A DNA stretch of 64,000 nucleotides from Chrysomallon squamiferum (GCA_012295275.1 CM022670.1:33920938-33984937), one strand, 5' to 3'. Positions 23,801 to 38,926 are shown, counted from the first letter of the stretch. Program-made: numbers and translations. The notes: generated by a model not told the origin, from the letters alone.

Positions 23801-26800
23801 CACATCTGAACAAATGGTAATCCATAAATGTTTACTAGACATGAGCAATAACCAGAATCTGTACAGATTGTTTCAAATTCATTTAACAGAAAACCTGTTT
23901 TAATTTACATGGCAGATGCTAGGAAACTGATACAGTTTCAAAAGTTAGCTGTATAACTTGGCCATTAGCATATTCTAATATGTAATGGCTCCCAGGATCA
24001 AGTCATGTCACTCTGTCTATTGAAATGTTTTTCATTATATTCTGTGACTCACAACTAATAGTATGTTATTTCAAAGGCTATGATTTCCTGACCATCAGGA
24101 GAAATATATATAAAATGTAAATGTTCATTGCTGTTATTTGATAAATGAAGAGCTATGAATGGCTGCAGCAGATTTCATATATCATTGACAGAAACATTAA
24201 AAAGACATATACCTCATGAAACTAATAAACAACATACTAATATTAAATATAAAATTTTGTTGTTGTTGTTTTTTATTTATTTATTAATTTATTTATTTTT
24301 TATATGACCTGTTGTTAAACAGTTTATAACATTTATAATAGTCAGTACAAAAAATAATTTAATAATACTGTATGGAAAAATCCTGAAATAACAGTGAATT
24401 TTCAAATGTATGTTACTAATTATCATAAGATATTTTGTCTTCTGCATATTTATGTATACTTATGAAAATAAAATCAGTCAGTTCTTTCATAATTCATAGT
24501 TAATTAACATATCAGGCTATTGTTGTCATTCAGCATGTTACAGAAAATGGTAGAAATAAGGAAACTGTCATCACAGATGAATGGCTGGCATAGCACTTCA
24601 TTGATTAGTGGCTCCGATCATCTCATCATTAGTTGTGGGTCATTTTTAGACAGCAAAAAAAAAAAAAAAAAAAAAAGAAAGAAAAAAAAAAAATACTATT
24701 GATTTTAGATGAAGACTATAGTTCGGACATGTTAGAGACATTGTTGTCGTGACAAAAATTGCAGTTTGCAGCAGGTGCTTAATGAGACATTCTGCTGGAT
24801 TGTTCAGTTTAAAAATGATTAATCATATATAACTATCATACTATCATTCTACTATCATTAATGGAGATGTTTCATTTGTAACTGAAATGACTAAACAGGT
24901 AAAATTCTAGAAACATTTATGTGGATGCAGTCAGTTTGTGCATTGTTATATCATTATTAGAAGAGTATAGGATATCTTTAAAATCTAAATTCTTTGTTCT
25001 CATTATCTTTTTTCTTTGTAAGTTTTCTCTTTTATCAGATGAATATTTAATCTGTAACAAATATGGTGATATAATTGTTTTTATATGAAGTTATGTGCAC
25101 TTTGTTTTCAGAAAAACACATTAATTAATTTTTTTTTTTTTTAGAAATTATAAATATACAGCATGTACACCAGTTATACTGATATATAATATTAACACTT
25201 GATAATATAAATTTTCAAACCTTGTATTTTCTGCATGTCATTATTCATTGAATATATTAAGTGCAAAAATCTATATTGACTAAGTCTTCTTTACCAAAAA
25301 ATACTGTTCATAGTCTTCCACATACATCATCATTTTTTTTTTTTTCTTTGCATTTAAATATATATCTGAAAGATAAAGGTTTGAAAACATAAATAATTTC
25401 ACCATCATCATCATTAACTCATCGAATTAGAAATAATTAAATTAATTACCTATTTGAACTTTCTTTTATTGCTCTCCATATTTATAAAAAGGTAATTGAT
25501 GTTTTGTATTATAGCTGTACTAGTAATACATGCAAATTCATTGTGATCTGTTTAATGCTTCACAAATATTATTAAAAATGTACCACAGCGTGATTCAGAG
25601 ATGGTATTAATTGGATGTTGTTTTGACTGGGTGGTAACGATGCAGCAGTCAGCTATGCAGTAGCAAGCTGTCAGAGGCTTGGCTGGCCACAAAGTGCATA
25701 CTGTGAGAATAAATTTTGGGTCAGCGTGTATTTACTTATCTCTTTTCAACATATTATGGAGGTTCTGACCTTACTTAAGCACTGCGGACATCTGCTGTTT
25801 GTTCTTCTAAAGTTACAAAGACTTGAAATTTGAAAATTTCATTTTAAAACAAACCCACTCCAGATCCTTATCATACTTGTGGTATGTGTTTTCCTGACTA
25901 CTGGAAGATGTATGTATGGTTTTAGTAAAATGACTGCCCATTGCCTTGGTTTTTAATTTCATCATGTAGACCATAACTATTCATTAAATATGTGTTAAAT
26001 ATCTGATTTTAAATCAGACAACTTAAAAATGTTAATATGCATTCCAGTTTTATATTAATTTAGGCTTAATTCCTGCTAGTTAGAGTATTAGTCAAATGTA
26101 CCGTCATTCTTATTTTATGTTGAGATATTAAGATAATAAGATAGCTGTAATAATCAATATACTTTCTCTCTTGTGGCAGAGAAATAAAGACATTGTGGTG
26201 GAGTTCCCATTTTTTGTCAATAAAATGATAATTGCAAAGAACTTTATAAAGAAATTAAAGGAATTCTGCTTTTTAATAACACCTAGTTAAGTGTATTCTG
26301 AAGCCATGCACCAGTTAGTACATAAAGTTTTAGAGTTTATACTATTATGAATATATACTATCAAATTCAGTTGTAAAAACTGTATAAAGACAACAAAAAT
26401 ATGTATTTTTTATATTATTATTATTATTATTATTATTACTGTTAGTAAGACATTATTTTCTGTTAGCACTAATTTATTTTCCATTAAGTACAAATTAATT
26501 TATCATTCCTTTTTTTTTTTTCTTAAATAATTCATTCATTCATTCATTCATCCATAAAAATAATAATAATAATAATAATAATTAATAATTAATAATAATA
26601 ATCGTAACAAAGAAAAAAAAAGACAGAGTATTACACAGCTCTGTGAAAAGTTTGGAACTTTCCTGGCATTGTTGCCAAATGAGTCATGGTTCTCTACCAT
26701 GTGATGTATGCATAAACAACTTGTTTCCATGGAATTCTGATGTTTTCACAGTTCTTGTACTTTTGCCATTTGATTCTGGGAGTTGTGTGTTTAGGCACAT

Positions 26801-28139
26801 TAATTTTTCACAGTGTAAACATAGGTAACTTTGTAGTAAACTCAGAGAGGTTATTTCTTTATGCTTATTTTTACTCTGCTTCAAAAAAAAAAAAAAAAAA
26901 CCCCCAAAAAGACAAAAAAAAAAAACAATTTAAAAAAGAGTTTTATTATTATTGTTGTTGATATTTATGAATAAATGAATGAATGTATTTATTTTATTTT
27001 AATTACCTGTTTCTGACAGAGCATGCACAGATATGAAATGTATATAAATACAAAGTGATTTGTAAACATTAATATCAAGAAATGTTTTATATCACTTTCT
27101 CTAATTTTAGACACTGATTAAAACTTACATTTGATTTCTGTATTTATTCGCGAGTAAGTGCTCAGTAACTGTTACCTTAAACCAGATTTTAACCTGTTAC
27201 TTAAATAATTCAATTCTATAATTAATTCATGCATAACTATTTATAATATTTTTGAATTAAAACATTTCTTAACACAAGTGGTCCACACACATTCTTCTGT
27301 TCATGTATATAAACAGGAAATAGATGGATGATCTGAATTTATTAAGAGTGTCACCATCCTATCTGTTGTTCCCAGGCACAACAGACCATCCTTTTCCTCT
27401 TGGCTTTTCCTGAATAGTTCAACCACAGAGCCAAATAAACAAAGACAAGATTCTTTTGTTATTAAGACTTTCTTTTTCCTACGTTTTATTGCACAGCTGA
27501 GATACTCTTAGTTTACAGTGTTTGATTTCTCCGTTTCTGTGTTTATGATCACTACTTGTTTTCTTATTATTACATTTTGTATTTATTTATTTATTTATTA
27601 TTAAATATTAATTTATTTATTTACTTATCCATTTATGATCATTATTTATTTATTTATTTATTATTATAAAAAGGATTAAATTTAGACAATTAAAGTAGAA
27701 ATCAGTTTTAAATTCTGTTTCATTTAGGTTAAATATGTATTTTCCTCTTCTGTTTAACATTTTATTCATTCACTGTGTAAAGATGAAACTTATAAACAGA
27801 TTAACTTGAAATTTTTTTTACAACTACTGACATTATAAACAGAATGTCATTCATTTGTTAACATAGCCTTTTGTTTGTCAGTTAACAAATTCCTGTCCAT
27901 ATGCTAATGAAGAAAAAAAATGTTCACATAATCTGGTCACCATAGACATTATATATTTAGTAATATTAGTGATTGTGTTATCCTGCAAGATATCTACTGT
28001 GACAATTACAAACCTATCTTACTTATTCTGATTATAAATTGTAGGGGCAGCTCCCTGTCATCTCAGTAAAACCTAAAATGATTAATGATCAAGTTGAGTA
28101 ATATTGTATAATCAATCATCAGATACCACATCATTATTA
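19586..28139 (+). other. FAK intron, first part
   Basis: No supportable exon. Holds many homopolymer runs: T runs near 20826-20854 and 23649, adjacent T and A runs at 22686-22732, and A runs at 24654-24676 and 26883-26900. Also a short (TA)n near 23742. A less A+T-rich patch near 25590-25760 has no open frame and could be regulatory or an old repeat. Confidence 0.5.
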
Positions 28140-28976
28140 TAACAGCCTTCTCACCTCGTGTATTTATTTGCTGGGTCATAAGCTGTTTGGACCAGATGAA
28201 TGCTGGTGTCTGATTTCATTTTGAATCTGGCAACATACAAGCCAGCCAGCAAGCAGACTTTTGTTTATGGTGACTGTGGCTCCTGCTGTTGTGTGGGTAA
28301 GAGTTCTGGGCTGCATTACTCATCTGCTACACGTGCTCTGCCCTTGGCCTGACAACTGTTGTTGAAGAGAGTAAGATCATCACACGTGAACAGTACACTT
28401 CCTTCTGTCGTCTGTCAGAGCAGGACATAGCACTTGGTCTGACATTGTTAACTATGCAGTGGAGCTCTTGTTTGCTTATAATATTTGTAAGTCATCTGGT
28501 GCTGCTTTGGGGGATGTGATCTAGTGCCAGCTACCAGTGATTTAATGTTCAAGTGATAAAAGAAACTTTTTTTAAAATTTATTATTGTTGTTGTGGTTGT
28601 TCAGTTACTGTTTTCCATCGTTTTTGTTTAGTCTGTAACATGGAGAAATTACCACAGATTACAAAGTACATCTTCTTTGGCTAGAACTCAAAAGTGATGT
28701 GTTCCGGACACTGGCACGTTTTCCCTTCAAATATGTTACAATATTTCACGTCTGTCTGATACATCTGCTTCATCTGCATATCACCAGCAAATACAGGATT
28801 CTATTTTGCTCCACTGGATTTATGGTAAAGCTGTGAACATCTTGTTTAGTTGAGCCAACTGATAGCTGGCCACTATCATTCTCAGGGCTGTGGTGTTGAC
28901 TTTTACGTGAAAATTATCAGCACTTGTCCTGCATATCTGAGATAACTGTAGGTACTGCACTTCACATATCAGGTGT
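28140..28976 (+). promoter_or_regulatory. Candidate alternative FAK promoter and leader
   Basis: A stretch distinctly less A+T-rich than the surrounding intron, directly upstream of the alternative coding exon at 28977. It includes CACGTG-type motifs (CACACGTGAA near 28381) and a possible donor (GTGTGGGTAAGAG near 28293). The role is inferred from composition and position only. Confidence 0.3.
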
Positions 28977-29132
28977 ATGGCAGCATTTCCACCATCCTTG
29001 AGGGGTCCTGGCATTAGTCTTATGACTATATGTGAGGACCCCCTTATGCAGGATGCTGCCCCACCAGAACGCATGTACAACAGTCCAACTAGTCCACTAC
29101 ATGGTGAAAAACCCACAGGATCTTGGCAGAGG
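28977..29132 (+). CDS. PTK2: FAK alternative first coding exon b (52-residue N-terminus)
   Basis: ATG at 28977 opens 52 codons (MAAFPPSLRGPG ... GSWQR) ending in phase 0 at a consensus GTATGT donor, which fits the acceptor at 34729. An in-frame TGA lies at 28938, and no upstream AG gives a phase-0 acceptor, so it cannot be an internal exon following 19585; it would be an alternative start. The length and the Pro/Ser/Gly content (PERMYNSPTSPLHGEKP) resemble the short N-terminal tail of vertebrate FAK. Start context is weak at -3 but has G at +4. Confidence 0.6.
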
Positions 29133-30902
29133 GTATGTTGCTTTGTTATTTATTTATATTATTTGTTTCATATATAAATTTTGGTTTGTCTTAACTGTAT
29201 TTTCTTCTTGAAGTCTTTTAAATTTTTAATTGCTTGGTTAAAAATCTGAACTAAATGAAACATTTTTAAAAATATATTTAACAAAATATTTCATTATAAT
29301 GCTGTTCAATATTTGGTTCTGGTTCTGAACGCATGTGCTAGTTGTGCTAGTTCCCACAGTCTGCATGAGGTATGTTAAATATACAGCAGACAGAATGAGG
29401 CTAGCAGATGAGATTCTTCTGTCAGTTTGCAACATACTGGAGATGTGTGCCTCATCTTCTGATTGAAACAGTATCTGAAATCATAAAGCTTATTTTTCTT
29501 TACACCTGTGCCCATTACTGAATATCTGGCATTCTGCATTTTTATGTAATGAAGATATGATTACTTTTTAAATTCATTAGTTTTGTTAGTAAACTCTATG
29601 TATAATGTGTTTGTTAATGTTTATTTAAAAAAAATTAAAAAAAATAAAAATTATCTTCAAAATCATTTAAAAATTAATCTGTGTTTAAAACTGTTTGAAA
29701 TGAAAAATATTGTTAGTAACTTTGTATAATAAGATATATTTCACGCTACCAATATTTGTTACGATTATACTTGAAACTGTAACACCAAATTCCATTTTTA
29801 AGGTTTTTTGTTAAAAAAAGAATGAAAAACTACTTAAACACACATGTGCAAACACCAAAAAACACATATTTCATCACAACAACTATAACAAATAAAATGA
29901 AATCTTAATTTTATTTCAACACAAACTGTCGACATACTAAATGTTTGTTTGTTGAAATATTTTATTGTATGATAATGTTACTTGCACTGTTGTTGTATAA
30001 AATGTCTGAGTATTCTCCTGACGGGAGACATAGGCATATTTAACTCATCAGTCATAGAAGTTGAATACATTCTTTCAAGTAGTGTCATACTGACCCATGT
30101 GTATTTGATGTCTAATTGGTAGGGAGAACTTGGAGATATATTTACCCCCCTTTCTTGTCAACATTAATGTACAAGTACCTGGTATGCTTGTCTGTGCCTG
30201 TGTGTGCAAGGCTTGCATGCTTCTATTATGTTAGTGAATACCATATTACATTTCATCTTTTGTCGAGCTGGAATTATAATGAAAACAGGAAATACATTTA
30301 TATTTATCTGATATATATATAGATTGTGTTTAAGTGCCTGTTTACATTTTGAAGGTTTATGGAATTAGGTCATTTTTTTTTTCTTTCATTGTGTTTTGGT
30401 TTCAGCTGAATGGATAATCTGGTTGAATTCTCATTAATAATATTTCTCTTTTTTATCTTTTTTTAAAATGTATTTTTGAGTGGGGTGGAGTGCGTGACAG
30501 AACAACATATTCCACAGTTATTAGAAAACGGAAAATGTATTTTCAGAAAACTGACAAAACAATTTATAAATGATATATTAACTTACATAAGTTGAGGGAA
30601 AGGAAAAGAGTATTTAGGACTAAAAATAAAAAATATAAAACAAAATTGAAAAAACTGCTTCTTTGAAAAAAGACCTGCGTTACTGATAAAAGATAGTGTA
30701 TCTTCAACAAAGATTCTCTTGTTTTGACTTACTGTTTTCTTTAGACTTGGTATTTACAGAACTTTTCTTTGGCTTTTCACTCTAGCCTTGTATCAGGCTT
30801 TACAGTTTAATATTATATGTTTAAAACTTTTAAGAATGTGTATAATACGGAGATAAAACAATAATATTGGAAGAATGAAACTACAGATCCATTTATTTAA
30901 TC

Positions 30903-30933
<31 letters not shown>

Positions 30934-31208
30934 ATTTTAAGTTTTATGTAGGCCTACATATAGTAATATAATTATATTTATACAAGTACATCATAAAAAT
31001 ATATGTTTACAAATGATTCTAAACCAGTATTTAGGTAATAAAATTGCAATTCATATTTATTAGCACATTCTTATTCACTATATAGTGTAATATTAATATT
31101 TCATAATTAAACAGTAGAAATAAATAATAATAATAATAAATACTGTTAGAAGAAAACATTTGCTGTGGTTAAGAATTCTCAGACATAATAATAATAATAA
31201 TACAAACA

Positions 31209-31266
<58 letters not shown>

Positions 31267-34200
31267 ATTGGTAGAAGAGTATATTTACTGTGGTAAGGAA
31301 TTCTCATTAAACATAACTGGAAGTATTTTATATAGATTCCTGTATGTCAGATTCACAGTTTTTTACACGCTGCACACCTGTCCATTAGATTCATGTGTCT
31401 AATTGTTTCCGAGGAAGATACAAATTCCAAGCTGAACACTGCTGTTTAACGATAAATTAGATTATCTAAACTACGTATATTGGTGGATTTTTAGTATATG
31501 CTCAGAAGGGCTCGTGATTAAAACCCACCAAAATGTCTTCCAGCAACTTGAGGTAGGTAATTTCATATTTATGTTGATCTAAATGAAATAGGCTTGGAGC
31601 TGTTTGAGGTTATATGGAGTATCCTAAATTAGGATCATATAAAATGATTACTGTTGCTGAAAGTACATCACTGGAAGATAATATTACTTGTATCATAGAT
31701 TTAGTGATTATATGTAATTGCTAGGTATTATGCATTTAATACAAAAGGTAATTAAAATGATAATGTCAGGATTACTGTAAACTGTACATTGTATATTTTG
31801 GAGATATCTTGCAGCAAAGGCAATATTTATGTACAAACCATTAAGGAATATTGCAACTGGAATGTTTAAATAAACAAGATGAAACATAATGAAACTTCAA
31901 AAATTTATATTTATTTCATGTTTTCTTACACTGGTACTTATTAGATACATATGTATCAGCAGGTTTTATTTTTTATTTTTTAGTGCTATTATTATATATT
32001 TTTTTATTTTGGTCATTCATCTGTAATAAATTTTATCACAGTTTTTTTTTTTTTTTTTTTTTCCCCACTGGATCTTGACAGGTTTTATAAAATATGTCAT
32101 TTGTTTGTTTTTTTTTTTTTTTTTTTTTTTTTTTCTCTACTTTTTTTAATCTTTAAAAACATAGAAATATTCATATTTCCTGCTCTACTTGTTGGCCTCT
32201 GGCCCTACAGTTGGGTTGTGGCAAGAACAGATATGATGACATATATTAGAGAATATTTTGTTGCATTTATCTTGAGGCAAGGCTATTGATGGATGTGCCA
32301 GTAATGATACTCAGCAGTGGGTGGGTCTTGTAGATATGCTCCATGGTGTATTGATGTAGGCTGTCTGTTTATCGCTGTGTTTGTAACAAGATGAGAGCAG
32401 GGCCTGTCAGTACTCAGTTTGGTAAATATCTACTTGGAAACACATTCTTAGGAATTTTTGTGACATCGATGCTTTTGAAAAAGATACAGTTTTGTTCTGC
32501 CAGTTTTGGACTGAAACAAGGCAGTGAAAGTAAATGGCTTGTGGCTATGAATATGTTCAATCATGTGTTAATTTAATGTATATTCATTTCTTTCTCTCTC
32601 TTTTCATCTGTGTTTTCTTCAGTCCATAATTAATTAATTAATTAATTTATTTATTTATTTATTTATTTATATATTTATTTATTTTATTGTCATTATTTTT
32701 ATATTTATCTTATGTCTGATTTACCCCAGGAGTTATTTCATTTATCAAAATATTTATGGTATCTCTCCCATTCTTTTTTGATTTCTCAGTCACTGTCTTT
32801 CATACATTCATAACACATGTGCACATATGCACTTTCGTGATTATTCACAATGGAATCAAGTTGAAATCTGACATTTATTTTAAATATGATTTTATTATTA
32901 TTATGCCAGCAGTTCAGGCTTATCTGCAGAATTCAGGAATACAAAAAAAAAAAATTCCTCAAAAATAGCAACTTTATGATAAAAGCATGGGTGTTAATTC
33001 GAAAAGCATAAAAATGTTGATTCCAAAAGTTGCTCTATGCTATCTTGTTTGGTTTTTCTAGATATTGGAAAAAATATTTTGTTTCTTCTGTTTAGAAAAA
33101 AAAAAAAACCAAAAAAACATTTCAACCTGACATTTAGTTTATCAGATTATTCCTTTGATGTCAGAATATCTTTGTTTCTTTTACCTTAATAAATATTTAC
33201 ATGTTAAACTCTTTTCTTTTTTTTTGTGTTTGGATTATAACCATTGTTTTTTGTTTTTTTCTTGTATGTATGTGTGTAGGTTTCATAAGAAACTAAACTC
33301 ATAAACCGAAGTAAAAGGATCTGCATAAAAGGTGAACATGACCTTCTACAGAGTCATCTCTCTTCATAAAATACAAGATCTTGTCTGAGTGTGTGATTGG
33401 ATTATGTTTCATGTAAACCTTTCTTCTTAGTCATTCTTTATTTCCTCACTTTCCCATGCAACCATGGGTACGTAAAGGTTTGGTAATCGGAACTGGCTTC
33501 AGTTTGGTGGAAACCAGAAATTTTATCATCTAATAGGCTGTTTCTTTTTGAAAGCTGGTTTTCATTTTCCAGTAAGATGGTGTTAAGGCCATTAAGAAAA
33601 GACATGGTACATGTCTTGATTTCCATGGACAGATGCATTTGCCAGGTGTTTCATTTTTACTCTCTCTCTCTCTTCTTCAGAACTGTAAAAATAAAAAAAT
33701 GGCCATGAATGTCTAACTCTAAGTGTTGTTGTTTGTTTTTTTCTCCTTACTTTTCTTTTTCTTTATGAGTAATACAAGACCGAGAGAAGGAAACTGTGTG
33801 TACATATTTTGCATGACAGTGTAGAGGAGATGATGTGTGAAAGCTGTATTTTTGTAAGTTTTGCGGGGGTGTTTTTGTTTTATTGCAGTTTAAGTACACT
33901 TTGTATGGGTCTTTTTTCCTTTTTTTGAATTTTTTTTTTTTTTCATTTCATTTATTTATCTATTTGTTATTGTTATTGTGGTTATTATTATTGTTACTCA
34001 CTTGTTGTTGTTGTTATTATTACTATAATTATTTTTGAATAGTTATCATTCTCAAAACTTTTTCCTAATCATGATTAATTCAGTAATCTTAGTTCTATTT
34101 TAAATATTGTTCTTTGTATTTAATAACTTTTCAGTTAATCACTTTTTAATTTTAATTTAGATAAATATCCTTATTTATGCCTGTGTGTATGCTGTGATAC

Positions 34201-34728
34201 AGATAATCCTTTTGTACCTTTGGGGGATTACTTACAATTTATACATATGTATATATAATCAAGGATCAGTGAACTAAGTACATTAAGTATTACATTTATG
34301 ATGGTAACTGCCAAACCCTGTGGCATGTATTAGAATTTTTAATTGTTAGCTGTATATTTTTGCTTATAAAGCCTTTCCATGGAATTACATTTATTGACAT
34401 AATCATTAATGAACAGTAACAATTGCATGAATGTAAGAAGATGTCTTTGAAAAATGTAGAATTAGTAGAGATAATCTTGTTTGTTTTATTTCACTGTCTT
34501 AAATGCCAAAACAAGCATAGATCTTATGTTGAAAAGGATATTTTTGCTGTTTTTTTATTTTATTTATTAATTTACTTTTATTTACATCTTTGATCCAGTT
34601 ATTAGAAGAAGAAAATCAACAACTACCCAAACTGATGCTGATATATTTATTTTTATATCTAAATAAGAAGTGTATTTGATGTTAATTGTGTTCATTCCGT
34701 CTGATTTTCTTAATTTTTCATTTTTCAG
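29133..34728 (+). other. FAK intron before the FERM exons
   Basis: A+T-rich, with an A run at 30908-30930, (CA)26 at 31213-31264, T runs at 32042-32062 and 32110-32134, and TTTA repeats near 32648-32690. No exon-like open frame with good splice sites was found. Confidence 0.5.
31213..31264. repeat. (CA)26 microsatellite
   Basis: Continuous dinucleotide run within a FAK intron, preceded by a short AAT repeat. Confidence 0.95.
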
Positions 34729-34935
34729 ATTGCAAGATGGAGTCGCTTGTGGAGATTCATACATGAAGGTGAATGTGGCACCTGTACAGAAATTGTGCTT
34801 GACCCTGACCTTGATCCTAGCTCTGATCTTGACCCAAGGGTCAAGAAATTTCTAATGGACAGGTCAATTCTGAAAGTACATCTCCCAAACGGGGGGTTCA
34901 ATATGGTGAAATACGGTGATGCCACTGATGTCAAG
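34729..34935 (+). CDS. PTK2: FAK exon: entry into FERM (F1 lobe start)
   Basis: Acceptor TTTTTCAG, donor GTGAGG, phase 0 both sides, 69 codons. Begins IARWSRLWRFIHEG, passes an Asp-rich stretch (LDPDLDPSSDLDP), then reaches MDRSILKVHLPNGG and KYGDATDVK. The last two match the vertebrate start of F1, where MERVLKV and RHGDATDV occur. Both alternative first exons can join here. Confidence 0.88.
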
Positions 34936-37900
34936 GTGAGGCTGGAATACTTTTTCTGCTTTAAAATTCTTCTTCGTAATACAAAATAACAAACATGGAT
35001 TACTCTAAGATGACAGGCATAATGGTTTTACACAATGTCACAAATTTCTTGCTGCAAAAGGAAATAATGCCAGATGCCAAGAAGGGAAGTAGTTTTGGTT
35101 GTTTATTGTTGTATTTGTCCCTCTTGATTGCCCCTACAATTCAGCTAACACGCTAACATGTCTGTCTGCTAATACCTTGGGATTTAACACATGGTATATA
35201 ATTAACATGGTAAATAACAGAATTTCACTTATGTCTTACTTCTATCTCCAGATTGTTGTTTCATTTTTGACTGGTGGCATAATCTTTTCTGATGACTGCA
35301 TATGACAATACAAGAGAATATATATGCTGACATTAGTTTCTTTTCTTTCATTGTAATACCATTTTGTGTGGAAAATTCCTGACCGCCTGAATAAATCATT
35401 GCAAAATAGTCACATATTCAGTCTGTTAGGGTTTTTGTTACTATATTGCTCTCTTCAGAATGATAAGCTAAATGGGAAAATGGGTAATATTCTCATGAGT
35501 TTGGTATTTTATGATTGTACTTTACTATTAATAAAGATTGTTCATTCAAAAAGAACAAATAAAACAGTGTCTTGAAAGTACATAAACAGTTATTAGACTG
35601 TATTTTTTAATGTGTATTAAGTCTTTTGTAAAATATTGCTTTAAGATCCATCTGAAGAGACAGAAAAACAAAAGAGCTAACATCAGACTTATATTTATTA
35701 TTATTAAACTTCTAATCTTTGTGGAATAAGTGTAATTACCTTCCTAAAAAAGATAAAAGTAAAAGTAAAGCATTATCCAAAAATATAAAGTAAGAATGTA
35801 GTTTTTTTATTTGTGTACAAAAATATAGTATTTTATGTCAGTAACATACATTTTCTGTGAAAGAGTGGTATTAAATATTCATGTATTACAAACTCTGATT
35901 TAAAAAAAAAAAAACAAAAACAACACAACAACAAAAACATTCTAATTCCTTTTTATGTTGAAATGATTATGAAATATTTATGAACATTTTATACTTCAGT
36001 ATATTTAGTTGCATTGTATTTCCTTCAGTTATAAAGATGAAAGTAAACTGGGATTTATAGTTCACTGCACCAACTGTGATAGCATTTCTTTCTTTAACAT
36101 GAATCCAGAAACTTACAGGTTAGCTGTATTAGTCATTTTGCTTTTGTAATCTAGAATCATTTCATTGTGGACTTGGGATGTTTCGTCTTTTTGAATATTT
36201 AAAAAAAAAAAAAAAAAGAAAGAAAGAAAAAAGAAGAAGAAGCAGGATTTATCTGACTACAGGAAATGATGAAACTTGTCCACTGAAAGAAATGAACATG
36301 AAATGTGCTTGTTTTGCATTATGGTATATTCATTTAAGTTAGGAAGTGAGAATGGATTTAGAATTTCTTTTTGTCTAATATAATAAAGGTAATTTACCAC
36401 TGGAAACTATTTAAACATTCTGCCCTAGAGAAATGCCATATTTGGTGAATATGAAAATACATTTGTATTTCATTATGATGTGTTCCTTTTAAGCCAGGAA
36501 TTAACCCAGAAAGTATCTGTCATTTTTCTTCAAGTTTTTTGTTTTTGATGAAAACCAGATGTTATAGTCACTTTGTCAGAATGGTATTTTGTGTTTTTCT
36601 ATTATTTTTGCATGTCCTGCACTTAAATATTTTGCCTTCTAAACAGTTTGACCCTCCTTGACCCTTTTAGCAACTAGCTATCAAACAAAATATAATTGGA
36701 TACAGGCCATGTGGCCACACTACTTTTTTGATGTAGAAAGGTAGAAACTGTACATTATTAAGCACTCTGATGATGGAAGTGAACACATGCAGTGCTTGCA
36801 TTGTAATTGATAACAGTTCCAGGTACTCAGAGGAATTAACAGGTTATTTGCAAGATTGGAATCTGCTTTCATTTAATTGTGTATTTTACACTGATTTTGT
36901 TAATTGTGCATAGCAAGGCATCTCTTAAAGATACCACAACTATGCTAATAAACTGACAACTTGTAATCACATTTTTCATGAAGATCTTGTTTATTTTGTA
37001 TGTGTCCGTGAGCATGTATCTGTGTGTATGTTTGTTTTTAAATATATATATATTTGTGATTTGTCTTGATACGATTATCAGTATGTGAAAATATTAAATA
37101 TTGTGACAACACTTAATGACGTATGTACATAAATTGTTGTCTCCTGATATCCTTGCAGAGATTAATTTAGGTTAATATGCTTTCATCGATAGTTCTTTTT
37201 TTATATCTCAAACAGAATTGTTTTAAACAGGTTATATTTATTTTATTTTATTTTTTGCTTTTAACCTTAACTAGAAATTTCAAAAAGTCAAAATTATGTT
37301 TGAAAACCCCCAGTAGAAACGAAAACAAAACAAACCACTCAGATGTTTATACACAAAAACTGTATGGGTTAAAGGTTAATTCCTGCAGTAATTTCAGAGA
37401 CCAAAGGCAGTTTTTAGGTTATCGCATATGATAAACAATAAACAATATATTACAAAATGGACAGGAATACCTTTCACCTGGGGGTTTTCACTTGGCAGTA
37501 GATGGTACCAACCTGACAGATCTTCACCAAGCCTTTCAACAAGTTGTTTCTGTTGGAGATACGTTTTACTCACCTGTCAATTACAGGCACAGATAAGATC
37601 TAGCTTAACTTAAAACAAACCTCCAGGCTGCGGTGGCTGTACTGGCTGTTTTAGGTAATGCTGACCAGTTTGAAACAAAATAATAATAAATAAAAAATTC
37701 CAGTCAGTGTAAATTAGTTGAAACTTTGTGAGAAGACATAACAGTAGAATGAAAGCTTTAGGTTCACACAAAGCTGCAGGATCAGATAATTTATTTTATT
37801 TCCCATTCTAGACATTCTTCTGCAGCTGTGCATATAAGATGTCTCTTGGTGCTAACTCCATACATTTCTTTTATAGGTGTTACAAGATAATGCATGGTTT

Positions 37901-38859
37901 ACAACAAATACTATTGTTACTTTAAAATTTTAAAATATATTTTTAACTTTGTATGTGTGTGTGTGTGTTTCATCCTAGGATGGTGTTCATGTTAATTTGA
38001 ATGTAAAATCAATAAAAAGAAAAAAGTGACGATGACATTGTAAATTTATATAAAAGTTACTCCAGGCATTCAGTAATAACATGTTCTTTTTCAGTATTTA
38101 AAATTTAATAAATAAAAAAAAAGGTGTGGCTACTGCTTTGAGATTTTTCAAATATTTCTGTTAAATTTACCTTAAAGATATCTTTACATGTCTGAAATGA
38201 AATCTTATTTCAGTTTAGAAATAAGCTACTAATTCTTCAATTTGTTTTAACATCCTTTAAGCTGGGTATACCTCAGGAGGCAGTTAACAATATCTCACCA
38301 TTTTCTGAAAAAATACAAGCAACTTCTGCATTGTCAGTAATTATAAGTGGAAGCCATGTGCCTGAGTCAGTTAAGAAGTTCAGGAAATGAGTTTAATATA
38401 GCCTTGAGACAGGATATCTCTGTACACTTACATATCAACTGTGGCATGGCTTGTGGTTAACATTTACTTGTCTATTGTGTGGTACACCCTTTTCACAACT
38501 ACTGGATTAGTTTTATTATTGACCTATCAAGCCTGTGACATTCTTATAAGCAGTAGATACAGAAAAGGAAAACCTCAGTACTTGTATGTTTAATGGGATT
38601 GGGAGGGATGGGGCTATATTCATTGATATTATGCCAAACTGTCAATCATATTAAACCATCCTTTAGTATAGATTATTATTTATTTATACACTAATCTTTG
38701 TATATCATAACTCAAAATAGTGTTTATGAAAATGATATTTCTTGAAATAGTGTTAATATTAATCAACAAATCAACCATATACATGAACATTTTCAGTTAT
38801 ATTCAAAATTAAGTTTTTACCTAAATTTACTTACAATTTTTAAAGTTATTAGATATCAT

Positions 38860-38863
<4 letters not shown>

Positions 38864-38923
<60 letters not shown>
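38864..38923. repeat. (TC)30 microsatellite
   Basis: Pure 60-base pyrimidine dinucleotide tract in the 8.3-kb FAK intron. Confidence 0.95.

Positions 38924-38926
<3 letters not shown>

Noticed and set aside
28820-29116. 98-codon minus-strand frame
   Set aside because: Opposite the alternative FAK start exon and without splice-site or family support.
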